Below are positions 1 to 10,896 of a DNA stretch of 64,000 nucleotides, one piece after another. The translations under genes were made by a program, and so were the position numbers. The notes under the pieces are model-generated. The model saw nothing but the letters and a program-made list of their open reading frames with translations, was not told the origin of the DNA and did not search any database. The stretch's first letter is position 1, and each line of letters opens with the position of its first letter. This DNA is from Onchocerca lupi (lineage: Eukaryota; Nematoda; Chromadorea; Rhabditida; Onchocercidae). The stretch is taken from assembly GCA_028564675.1 (NCBI GenBank), contig JAOVVO010000031.1, positions 1 to 64,000 of the forward strand. The letters run 5' to 3'.

Positions 1-2
1 AC

Positions 3-63
<61 letters not shown>

Positions 64-125
64 TTAATAATAATAATAATAATAATAATAATTAATAATA
101 AATAATAATAATATTATTATTATTA
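1..125. repeat. (AAT)n microsatellite
   Basis: Near-perfect AAT trinucleotide array, with interruptions after about position 60 and an inverted-phase ATT stretch at about 110-125. It is cut by the left edge of the window, so its full length is unknown. Confidence 0.95.
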
Positions 126-1515
126 TGATAATAGTAGGATAATAATAACAAATATCATTAGAGTATTGTCAATAAAAAAAAAAAGAATCAAGTATCTAAA
201 ATTGATTAAATGGCAGGAATTCAATTGATGGGATTCATAAATAATCAATTGTACGCATCCAGAAATAACAATTCACATTTCAATTTTTAATCCGCTTAAA
301 GCTATATATGGGTTTTCATACTCGATAATTGTGCGAAATTTCATCCATATCACGAACAATTATACTGCTTCTCATGGCTGAGAATCCGTATGTCCAACAT
401 TTTCTTTACAGTTTTATTTTATTTCCTTCCAATTTTCTTCACACTTTTAAAATAAAGCAATATGGGCGAGAAAGAAAAATTGCGTTTCTACATACGAAAT
501 TCGGAACTTTACAGCTGAAATATGTCGACGAGAAACCGTTACAACTGTCCGGAATTTGGAAAAAGTTTTGCTTTTAGCAAAAAATTTGGAAATTCATAGC
601 AAACTTATCATAAGAAAAAGTTCGCCTTAAATTTACTGCATGAAATAAAAATTTCCAATTAAAATACAATTTGAAATTACAGAGGAAGAAGTTTCATGCT
701 GAAAAAAGATACCGTTAAAAGCTTTTCCAATTAAGTATATTCCATCAATAGGATTTTCACACCACTTAATTAATTTTTCATCTTTATCCAATATATTCCC
801 ACACATTTCTTTTTTCTCTTATATCAGTAAATAAAAAAAAATCTCTGTCTCGTTTCCATCTACAATTTACTTTTTCCTCTTATTTTGAATAAATAAAATT
901 TTCGTCTTGTTTTCATCTGCACATTTACTTCTCAAAGGTTAATTATGAATTTCAAATCAAATATTGAAAAATTTCACTTAAACTGCGTCAAATTAAGCTT
1001 GCAATAAATATAATGTAAAGAAGAGAAATATTAACTTTTAAGATTTAATAATGCGTGTATTCAAAATCGTCTTTATCGTAAATATTTTGCTTTGATATTT
1101 GATAATTTCTCATATTTTGTTATGACATTAAATATAAACTGCGCTATCATCGACGACTATCACTTTTACCATATTTAAATCTTCATTAACCTGCGAAAAT
1201 TTCGGAAACTAAACAACTGATCAGCAACAGAGATACAAGTTGAAGAAAATTTTCCATACTCAAACATATGCTGGCATCTCAACTACATCAATTATTTTAC
1301 CATTAAATAAGCTTTAATGAATGAAGAAATCTGAATAGATAATAATCAAGGTTACGCAGCAGGAGTGGGAAATAAAAAGAAATTCATAGGTTGATAACTA
1401 CTAGAACTTAGCATGCGGAAATTTTCAAATGTTCGCAAGAGTTAATAATTTCTGCATAATGGTATGATGTGACCTATGAAATAGCGTGTGTGTTGCAGAA
1501 AGAGATCTGATATTT
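126..1515. other. intergenic, no gene recognised
   Basis: A+T-rich DNA with stop codons in all frames. An open frame at 329-577 has no recognisable motif, no flanking splice sites and no similarity I know. The short patch around 480-560 is less A+T-rich than its surroundings but yields no recognisable peptide. Confidence 0.6.
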
Positions 1516-1800
1516 TAATTGGTAATCTGGTTGGATTGGAGATTGCTTCTAACTGTTCGCTTTTATTGGTTCTATACGATATTATATACAATATTGCATT
1601 TATGCATTAGTAAAGTTTAAGTGAACAATATACTGTAAATAATAAAAGATACTAATAGTCATTTGAATGCTCATTAAATTGTCATCGTATTTTCCTTTCG
1701 TAACTGTCGTTCGTTTTCCTTTCCATCAATCTGTTGCTCCTGCGAAATTATCGCTTGTGCTTTTACAACTGTCTTTGAAGTTCAAATGGAATTAAACTAC
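1516..1800. repeat. diverged dispersed repeat, copy A
   Basis: Collinear similarity by eye to 9384-9681. Shared landmarks in the same order are a GATTGCTTC core, a TTTTATTGG block, AAAGTTTAA, ACTGTAAAT/ATTGTAAAT, GATACTAATA, TTTGAATGCTCATTA, and a terminal GAAGTT..AATTGGAA/AATGGAATTAAACTAC block. The copies are diverged by substitutions and small indels. They lie in the same orientation about 7.9 kb apart, one on each side of the aldo-keto reductase gene. The family is unknown. Confidence 0.6.
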
Positions 1801-4689
1801 CGCTGATACTGATGTTGAAGACATTAATCGTTTTGTCCCTAAAGACTCGTTTTTATGCCAATAATCTTTGGTCTTTTGCTGTGGGCTAAGGCTTAAAACA
1901 CATGAATCATACAAAAGGTTAGTATCAAGGTAAAGATCAAAGTATAAGAGATACATAATGTTTAAAACATTTTAAACAAACCACATAGGCTTTGGTTCTT
2001 ACAACATTTCGACAATTAACTTGATTTCAAGCAAGTACATAAACAACATTTCAGACAACATGAAAAAAAAAGTACATAACAACATTTCAGACAACATGAT
2101 TTATAACCCGTAAAACAATGCACATGAGCTCTATTAATATTTTGAACGATGATGCGAGAACAAAAGCCATTTTACAACTATATGGATAAGTGATTCATAT
2201 GCTTAGAAATATTACAAATTTCTGCTGTAAACAATAATTGGATTATATCGACATTTCGGTTTTACTGACAATTATCATATAAAAAGTGTGCTTCATTTAC
2301 ATGATAATTTCAAGGTTCAGATAGATTAAATATGGGTTGATGAATTAATCTTCGCTGAAGTTAGTGATTTCAGTCGCTTCATTTTCGATCGGTCAATCTC
2401 AAAATACATGATGTAAATAGAAATGGTTTACGGAATGACACTGAATTAATTAAAAGCGATCATACATTTTCATGAAGATATTAGTCTTCTTCATTTGTAA
2501 TGTCATTTTATCTCATTTGCTGCGACATCATTACAAACTATAAATATAACAATGGAAACAACGATAAAATGAAATGTGATCGATAAAATAAAATTTTAAG
2601 CTGATGATATATTCTATTTAATCTTTCATTAATTTTCATTGAGCATTCTAGAAAATCGGGAATAATATTATGGGATTTTGCGACAAGGTCATCTCAGTTA
2701 TTTAGCAGTAGTTAACAGAAATGAAAATTGAACGAATATTAGATTCAATTTTTGAATCGAATGATTTCAATCGAGGTGGTTTTATTAGTTATCCCGAAAT
2801 TATTCAAAACTCAGAAACAACGAGATGAACAATTGAGACAACAATATCAGCAATAACCTCCACAACAATGAAAAAAAAATGCATGTCTCTTCGTTATCAC
2901 TAATTTTAACCATAATTTACAGTCAAATTGATTGAAGATGATTTGTGCAAATATTTCTTTTGCTGAAAATTTGAAATAATCGTAGAAGTAATAAGCATTT
3001 GATGATTTAGACTGATTTGAGCTTTTTATTGTTTTTTTTATCCATTTAGCTAAAACATATTAAAGGTGTTTATAATTCACGCATAGAGATGAGAAATTAT
3101 TTCAATAAGCTTTTAAGGCATTGTTCTTCATAAAAAATAATGCATATTGTAAAGAATTGGTCGGCAAGAATTTCGTAGTACTTTTAATTCATAATTATTA
3201 CTAAATGCACTTATTTACCAAATTTTTACTTCATTTAATGAATTTTTATGCCCATTAAATGTGTTTATTTCGAAAACTTGATTTTTCCTTATTTTAGTCT
3301 TTTCAATCAAATGAAAGCATTCTGAAATATTCTTCATGTAAATGATTAATAGGGAAATGTCATTTCAACTTAAAAAAAAAAGTTTATCAAATTTTTTGTC
3401 TGATTCACTTTTAAATGTTAAAAATATATCATTTGCTAAAAAATTGAAATGTTTAGACTAATTCAGTCTTCGTTTTTTGAAAATGAACATTTTTAATTAA
3501 AACTTATTGTCTGTTAACTATGAAATTTAAAATAGTTTTAACTGAAATAACAATGAATCGAAGATCGCAACAGGATTTTTGAAAATTTGAAAGTTCGAAG
3601 GTATTGATATTGATTTCTTTCATTTATTTTAGATATCGTGATAATATTGCTAATTTCTTGAATTTAAAATATTTATGCTGTAATGTTTCTTTTATTAATA
3701 AATTAAGTTTCATTAATAATTCTACAGAAATTGAAACATGCTATTACACGAAGATGAAACTCAATGTTAGGATGAGAAATGTTGGAAAAACTCTGAAAAG
3801 AAGAAGAAAGAATTGAAGTCTGATCCAATTTATATACGATGCGGAATAGATTATTCTCTGAGAATTCCGATTTTTTCAATTATTCTCTGAAAATTCCGAT
3901 TAACGAAATGTTTCTTTACTGCCCATTTCATTGAAATAATCCTAACTTTAATTTAATTTCTATATCATGGTAATAATCAATAACATATTATATATGAACA
4001 TCGCTACATGAATATCATTTTTGAATTTTGTTTCAATAACTGATGATTGTTTTTTCGTTATTAATTACGTGACAAGAAACGATTGAATGTTTTAAAGAAG
4101 AAAAAGAATATTGATATGAAGAATTTGACAATCTCAATTGTTGAACTTTTCAAAAGTTATTGCTACTCCATTACTACAAAATTCAAAAAGTATTCTCGTG
4201 ATTTTACATCGATACTCAAATGAGGACGTACAGTTTTTTTTTTCCCCTTTTTTTTTTTTTTTTTTTTTCAAAAGAACACAAATGATTGATATTTTTTTTT
4301 TTTTTGACTTCGTAAGCCTAAAATCTTCGTATAAATCAGAGTTTTTTCGCAGATGAGATAATCTTGAGATACAAATAGGTAAATCTTCACTGCAGCATGA
4401 ATTGTTCATTTGTAATTAAATTGAAATTAATCAAAATGTAAAGTTAACGACATAAATTATTTTATCGAATATTGTTTTTTTTCGGATGAAAAAAAAAAAA
4501 AAAAACCAGAACTAGTTTAATTCAGTTACAACAAACTTCAGCATTATGTAGTTTTGTATTTGCCCGTGATTAGTGAGTAATAAATTTCTACTTTTCAGCA
4601 ATGAAATTATTGTTAAAAAGATAAAAAGTAGTGAGCAAGTCATAAAATGTACTTAATTATTTGCTTTATTCAATTTTCAATGCATTTAA
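1801..4689. other. intergenic upstream of the aldo-keto reductase gene
   Basis: No gene seen. It holds a small tandem duplication at 2033-2099 and long poly-T/poly-A runs at 4230-4306 and 4489-4505. Overlapping open frames at 4134-4409 on both strands are made of Phe/Lys homopolymers and are not genes. Confidence 0.6.
2033..2099. repeat. two-copy tandem duplication, unit about 37 bp
   Basis: A block running AAGTACAT..AACAACATTTCAGACAACATGA occurs twice in a row, separated by poly-A. The second copy has lost one or two A residues. The first copy is flanked by the similar sequence ACAACATTTCGACAA at about 2000. Confidence 0.85.
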
Positions 4690-4701
4690 AATTTTCCAGA
4701 T
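4690..4701 (+). promoter_or_regulatory. splice acceptor just upstream of ATG (likely SL trans-splice site)
   Basis: TTTTCCAG ends at 4699, leaving only AT before the ATG at 4702. This matches the nematode 3' splice-site consensus. A leader exon joined here would give a 2-nt gene-specific 5' UTR. An ordinary 5'-UTR intron is the alternative. Confidence 0.6.
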
Positions 4702-5774
4702 ATGGCTAAATTCGATACTGTCAAATTAGCCACTGGTGCTGATTTACCACTTTTTGGTCTGGGTACATGGCAAGTAAGTTTTGCCATTGTTCGAGATTAA
4801 AACTTCACGAAATGAAGAAATTATTTTGAGATGGAGAATTAAGCAAATATTGAAGTTGTTCAAAAAGTGTTGAAATCAAAAAATTATTGCCATCAATTCT
4901 TAAATCCATCATGTTTAAATATGTCTTTAAACACTTATGTTCAAATATGGTTCATGAATAATTTGCATTATTTAATTCCTATTAGATTATTATTAGATTT
5001 AATTGTAATTGGGCTATTTATTTGAATGCTATGTTTCACGAAATTAAAGAAAACTAAATTACTATTACTTTAAGAAGCAAATTAGATTTAAATTTGGACA
5101 AAATAGAATTTAATTTCAATTGATATTACTATGAAAATTATAAAATCGAATAAACTGCCATCATCATAGTGGAGTTAATTTTGATTTTAATCAACATCAT
5201 CTTAATGAAATACATTTAAATGGCTTTTTCTGAATAAAATAAAATTTTAGTTTTTTTTTTTTTTTTTTTTTTTGAAGTCCTTCCAATCGATCGTTCAAGT
5301 TTAGGGTGAATTTGAAGGACAAATAAGTCATCTATAAATGATTAATTGTATTTCGGAAAATTTTCTGTTTAAATTAATACTACTTTCTTAACAATATTTC
5401 AGTCCATTGATCCGGTTACTTTAACAGCAGCATTGAAAACAGCTCTGGATGCAGGATATCCGTTAATTGATACAGCTTATGCTCATCATAACGAAGCTAT
5501 TATCGGGAAAGTATTGCAAGAATATTTCACTTCTGGTAAATTAAAACGAGAAGATATTTTTATCACAACAAAAGTAAATTCTTATCTTCTGCATACCGAC
5601 AAAATTAGCATTTCCATAATCATTCAGTTCAGATTATGATATCACTTTTAAATTATGGAAAAAAAATTTTGATTATAATCACTGAATTTGAAAAATTGCA
5701 ATCATTGAATTATTCCATTCAATTTTTCTTCTTTATTTTTTACTCCATTTTTACTTTTATTTTATTTATTTATT

Positions 5775-5810
<36 letters not shown>

Positions 5811-7867
5811 AGAAATCCATAATCATTCAGTTCAGATTATGATATCACTTTTAAATTATCGAAAAAAAATTTTGATTATAATCACTGAATTTGAAAAATT
5901 GCAATCATTGAATTATTCCATTCAATTTTTCTTCTTTATATTTTTACTCCATTTTTATTTTTTATTTATTTGAAAAAATGGAAAAATTGTTAAAAATCTT
6001 AAAATATTAACGAAACGGTATTGTTTTTTTTTTTTTTTTTTTTTTTCAAAATCCAATTTATTCAATTTGACGAAATTTTTTTACAATTTATTTGTTGTCT
6101 TTCTTTTTTTTCAACATTTATAGTTGCCATTAACGGCGCATAAATCGGATGAAATCGAAGCAATAGTAAAAAAACAATTGAAAGATTTGCAAGTGGATTA
6201 TTTTGATCTTTATCTGATCCATTCTCCATGTCCATGTAAAGTATGTGCTTTTTTTTTTTTTTTTTTGCAGATTATTACTTATTAATTGTCAGTTTGAGAA
6301 GCAAAAAATTAAACAACTATCATTCAGAGATATTTCCCAAATTTATCCGATATGTTACCATCAAAAAAAATTATAATTCGTATTGCATTGAAAGCGAAAT
6401 TAATATCCTGAATAATTATTTAGTAAATTAATCTTTTTTTTTGTTTTTATCATTTTGTATTATTTTGTTCAATTACTTTTACATTAAAATGATATTAAAG
6501 TCAAATGTTTCTTTTTTCTTTTTGTTTTTTTTTTTTTTTTTTCTAGCATCGGCCTAATGATACACCGAATAACTATAAACTATTGCTAGAAAATGGACAT
6601 GTTGTTCCAGAACTAATTGATCATCTTGAAACTTGGAAAATATTGGAAAATTTGTATAAAAAAGGAATACTTAAAGTAGGTTATTATTGATGTTATTTTG
6701 CAAAATGCAAATTGATCAGATTCATTTCATAAGTTAAATTTGTTTTCAATGTTTACAACCTAATATCATATTTTCAGGCTATTGGATTAGCTAACTTCAA
6801 CAAAGAACAAATCCAAAATATTCTCGATCATGCAACTGTGAAACCACATAATTTACAGGTGAAAATCTTTTATAAATGATGGCTATATAACAAAATTTCT
6901 TGTATATATCAATGAGTTGATTTCAATGTTTTAAAGATATTGCTGCATACAAAGTAGTAAATTCTGAAATTACGTAATTGGGATTTGAAACTTGCTACTT
7001 AGATTTTGAGCTGTTCAAATCATTTTTTCTTTTTTTATTTTTTAATTTTTATTAATTTTTGTGAAATATTCTAACATTCAGGTCGAAGCACATCTCTACT
7101 GGCCGCAAAAGGAACTTCATGAATTCTGTAAGAAAAATAATATCACGATGACAGGTTATGCGACACTTGGTTCACCTGGAAGAGCAGCTTTCGTTCCGAT
7201 CTTTTATTGGCCCAGTGGTGAACCCATGAATGATCCCTTAGTTTTACAAATGGCTGAAAAATATAAGAAAACACCAGCTCAGGTATTTATATTTATGAGG
7301 CACTCGATCTTTGATTTTATTTTAGATTTTAGTACTTCAAAGATCATTTTTCACGAAAATCTTATAAAATGTGAATTTTTTTCAGATTCTTCTGCGTCAT
7401 ATGACACAACGTGGTATTTGCGTTATTCCGAAAAGTACTAATCCAGATCGAATAATTGAAAATTTCAGTATTTTCGATTTTAAGTTAACCGAAGAAGAAA
7501 TGAAGCAACTGAATAGCGTGAAAACACGTGTTCGTCTTTTTCTTTTTGATATGTAGGTTATATTTTATATTAAATATATTTTTTCTTTTTTTTTTGCTAG
7601 ATCTTTCTCTGATATGGATTATAGTTTTATTTGATCTTGTTGAGAAAGCTCTACTTTCTGATGGATGTAATTTCGATATCTGTAACTTTTAAAAATTTGG
7701 AATTTAAAACGATATTTTTCAAACTGTAAGATTTGGTAGTTCTAAACTTGCAATAGTTATGAATGAATTTTGTCCATTTCAGGGTTTTTGATCATCCATG
7801 GTATCCATTTAAAGATGTCGACCTATCGAAAATGAAGCGTGTATATCTGACTAAAACCTGTACTTGA
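4702..7867 (+). CDS. aldo-keto reductase family protein, 8 exons, 340 aa
   Basis: Exons: 4702-4773, 5403-5573, 6124-6240, 6547-6675, 6778-6858, 7082-7282, 7386-7552, 7783-7867. All introns are GT-AG and the total is 1023 nt. Family landmarks: LPLFGLGTW near residue 16, LIDTAYAHHNE (Asp47), the TTK catalytic lysine (Lys81), DLYLIH (His114), IGLANF, and the cofactor motif IPKSTNPDRIIEN. Residue 52, which aligns with the catalytic Tyr of the family (Asp +5, spacing confirmed by Asp47-Lys81 = 34 and Lys81-His114 = 33), is His, so the usual Asp-Tyr-Lys-His tetrad is incomplete. The family reduces carbonyls with NADPH in the cytosol; activity here is uncertain. Retaining the last intron gives an immediate in-frame stop and a 313-aa form. 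Intron 2 contains a 203-bp-period duplication. The start follows a likely trans-splice acceptor. Family assignment is secure; the substrate is unknown. Confidence 0.93.
5613..5970. repeat. direct duplication inside aldo-keto reductase intron 2
   Basis: A block of about 160 bp beginning TCCATAATCATTCAGTTCAG at 5613 is repeated at 5816, a 203-bp period. Only scattered differences separate the two copies. Each copy ends in a T-rich tail; the first is followed by a long poly-T run at about 5778-5809. This looks like recent local tandem duplication, possibly slippage-mediated. Confidence 0.9.
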
Positions 7868-9383
7868 ATTCTAGATTAATTTGTCGGTTGAGTAACGAAC
7901 TTTTAATTGTTTTTTATAGTATTTACCGTGGTATTAATGTCGAATACTAATTTTGATCGATCGATTGATTGCTAATCGAATATCTATCGTAGATTCTATC
8001 AATTGAAATAATGAAAATTTAGAGAACAAAATTAGCGGACATTTTTTTTTTTTATTCAAACTGGTAAAACAATTGATATAAATTTGTGAAAATACATCAA
8101 AATATTCGAAAAATTTACGAAATTCCAAAAATTTTCATAATTTCTAGCCGATCATTTGATATAAAAATGATGATATTGAAAAAAGAGAGAAAAAAAAGTG
8201 GAACGAATTATCTTAAAACGCTTTTATAATCTTCTGCAGTATGATAGAATAATTCACGAAACGGTTAAAAGGAAAAGTTGAAGCAATTCTTTTTACAATT
8301 AGAATTGTCGAAATTGACTGCTTGTAAAGCTGAAAAATAAAATTGCTGAAAGAAAAAAAAAAAAAAAAACTGAAAAATGAGCATGAAAAACGAGCATCGC
8401 AATCCATCGATAATTAATAAATTAAAAAAAATTCTAACGATGATAAAAAATGTCAAGTGAGGGAATTATTACCAAATGAAATACTGAAAGAATGAAATAG
8501 CTGTCAAAATGTGAATTAATTATTTCCATAAAATCTAAAGATTTGTTTGTTTACAAGAGAAAGAATAATTGAATATATTAGAAGGAAAGATTTTTATCAA
8601 TTTTCTTCAAATAATAAAATGTACTGAATAGGTCATATTCTAAAATATTCATTAAATTCATTGAAGTATTTCTTGAACATGTGAAATATACTATTTTGCA
8701 TCATCGAAGCATTATTTATTAAAACATTATAGTTCTTCATTTATCCATCCATCCGACTTCTTACTGGATTTTGTAGTTGATATGATAAGCTTTTTTGGTA
8801 TGCTGAATTTTGGCAAAGGCATCCAAATTAGCCATTCTTTTTCTTACGGAATAGATTTTACTTTTCAATATTTATGATTGTTACTTAAAATGTCATTAAA
8901 TGATTTAACAGTTTTTGGATAGTTTAGAATTGATGACGAAAACTTCTTAAAGCCAAATTTAGCATGCATTCGAAGTTTCCAAATAACTGAACAGATTCTC
9001 GATAATGTTAGCAATCAAATTTCACAATTAAGCTTTGAACACAGAATACATAAGCACAGCATATTTATCGTAAATTCAACTGAAACTATCTGAGAAATAC
9101 AGATGAAAAACAAGAAAAACAACTTTATTGCAGCAAAAATTTAAATTTTTAATTTGTTTTTATTTTTCAATTCCTGTAAATGAAAATAATTTTCATAGCT
9201 ATTTTCATATAAAACTTTTCTATCAGATGAGTATTATTTGTGTTTATAAATAGTATTTGATCATAATTGACTCAGTAGAATCAGCATTAAATATACTACT
9301 TAATGTGAGATAAATTTTGATAAAATGCACCACAAAATAAAAATCAAAAAGTTGGATAACTTTAATGCGAAAAATTTTTAATG
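7868..9383. other. 3' flank of the aldo-keto reductase gene, intergenic
   Basis: No further gene is seen. Several AATAAA-like hexamers occur (for example near 8336 and 8613), but none is clearly placed, so the polyadenylation site cannot be called. Minus-strand open frames at 7934-8456 are low-complexity Phe/Ile/Ser and have no splice support. Confidence 0.55.
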
Positions 9384-9681
9384 AAATTGTAATTTGAATT
9401 ATAGATTGCTTCGTGTATTGCGATTCCACTCGGTTAACAATAGATTTTATTGGATTTATAGACATTATACACAATATCGATTAATAATTAATAAAGTTTA
9501 AATGAATAACTCATTGTAAATATTAAAGGATACTAATAATTGTTTGAATGCTCATTACGTTGTCGCACTTTCCTTTTGTGACTATCATTCTATTTCAATT
9601 CCACCACTATTATTGCTTCTGCTAAATTGTCACTTGATGTTGTTATAATCGTTTTTTGAAGTTGAATTGGAACTAAATTAC
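9384..9681. repeat. diverged dispersed repeat, copy B
   Basis: Counterpart of 1516-1800 with the same order of landmarks, including TTTGAATGCTCATTA near 9541 and GAAGTTGAATTGGAACTAAATTAC at the end. The open frame on the minus strand at 9244-9474 lies partly inside it and is not a gene. Confidence 0.6.
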
Positions 9682-9891
9682 AAATTCAAATTTTAACAGA
9701 TATTTGAAATTTTTTTCAGATTCGTTACGAATGCAAAAATTTTCATATTTACATGCTATATCAGAAAGCATTTTAATTCTTTTTATCATGTTTTTCCTTC
9801 GTTTCTTGGATAAATTCATGTAACGTAACAAGCATAGAAATAGAGAGAGATGGAAAGTAAAGGGAGAATGAGAGAAAAAAAGGAAGGCAAG

Positions 9892-9918
9892 TTATTATTA
9901 TTATTATTATTATTATTA
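9892..9918. repeat. (TTA)n microsatellite
   Basis: Nine uninterrupted TTA units, directly abutting the start of the dispersed repeat at 9918. Confidence 0.95.
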
Positions 9919-10090
9919 GGCGGAATCAATAAATTTCACCTCCTCGCTTAGATTTAGTTGTTACGGACGTGAAACGTGAAAAAAAGTAAGTTTGTTTATA
10001 TAAAGACATGCGACTATTCGAATGGAAGGTTGTGCCAAAATTTGAAAAGAATCGGTGAAGAATTTGTGGAAATCATTGAGGAGTAACAGG
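9918..10090. repeat. second dispersed repeat family, copy A
   Basis: Aligns by eye with 14408-14583 at nearly the same length (173 and 176 bp). Shared landmarks in order are TCAATAAAT, a block around TTAG/TTATCCG, GTGAAACGTG or GTGACAAAT, TATATAAAGA or GATATATCTA, an AAATTTGAAA core, GGTGAA.AATTT, and GAGGA.TAACA near the end. The two copies flank the F-box-like gene. The family is not recognised. Confidence 0.55.
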
Positions 10091-10394
10091 TAGTATTAAC
10101 ATTTTTATTTTTTTAGATTACTATCATTGCATTTATTATTTAATTTTACTTTCATTTGTTGCAAATTCCCAACGATAATTTATGAATGGTATATAATCGT
10201 AAAACAAATAAAAAGCAATTAAAATACCAAAATAATATATGTATTATCAATAAATTAATCAAGTAGATTTTCAGAATAATTACTTTCTTTTCAAGAAAAG
10301 CAACAATAATTCTTTATTTTATTTATTATTGAAATCAGTTATTCTTTCTCTGGAAGAAAATCTTCAAAATAGTATGGAGTAGGAAGAATATGAT

Positions 10395-10422
10395 AAAAAA
10401 AAAAAAAAAAAAAAAAAAAAAA
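10395..10422. repeat. poly-A run, 28 nt
   Basis: Uninterrupted homopolymer. It may be the tail of an old retroposed sequence on the plus strand or simple slippage; no flanking target-site duplication was seen. Confidence 0.95.
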
Positions 10423-10844
10423 GATCAATTCTTATATTTGAAACTGTATCCGAGAAAAGAAAAGAATTTATGATTAAAAATTATCTTAACTGCGAAAAAT
10501 AATAATAATAATAGTTCAACATTAAAAATATCATCAAGACTTTTTATTATAATATGAATGCAATGAATAATAAGAAGTTTTGAATGTGAAATTTCAGTGC
10601 AAACATTCAAAGTTCTAGTAAAAAATTTATATTAAACTTTAAATTAAAATTCTTAGAATATTTCGAACAAAAAAAAGATTCTTATATACATATGATTGAT
10701 TTAAAAAATAAGATTGAAAAACTTTTACATTTCAAAAAAATTGCAATTTATAATATAGAACAATTTCATTTGTATCCCAACAAAAAAAAAAACAATCCAA
10801 ATTTTTAGAGAAAATGTAAAAAATCTATATAAGGAAACAATAAA

Positions 10845-10850
10845 TTTATT
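10845..10850 (-). terminator. candidate polyadenylation signal for the F-box-like gene
   Basis: TTTATT on the plus strand is AATAAA on the minus strand, about 47 nt past the TAA stop of the F-box-like gene. The position is plausible for a short worm 3' UTR. Confidence 0.45.
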
Positions 10851-10896
10851 GAAATTAGAGAAAATAAAAGGTAAGAAGAAAAAAAAAAATAAATGG

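Noticed and set aside
4134..4409. Open frames on both strands
   Set aside because: Built from poly-T/poly-A runs (Phe/Lys strings), with no motif and no splice context.
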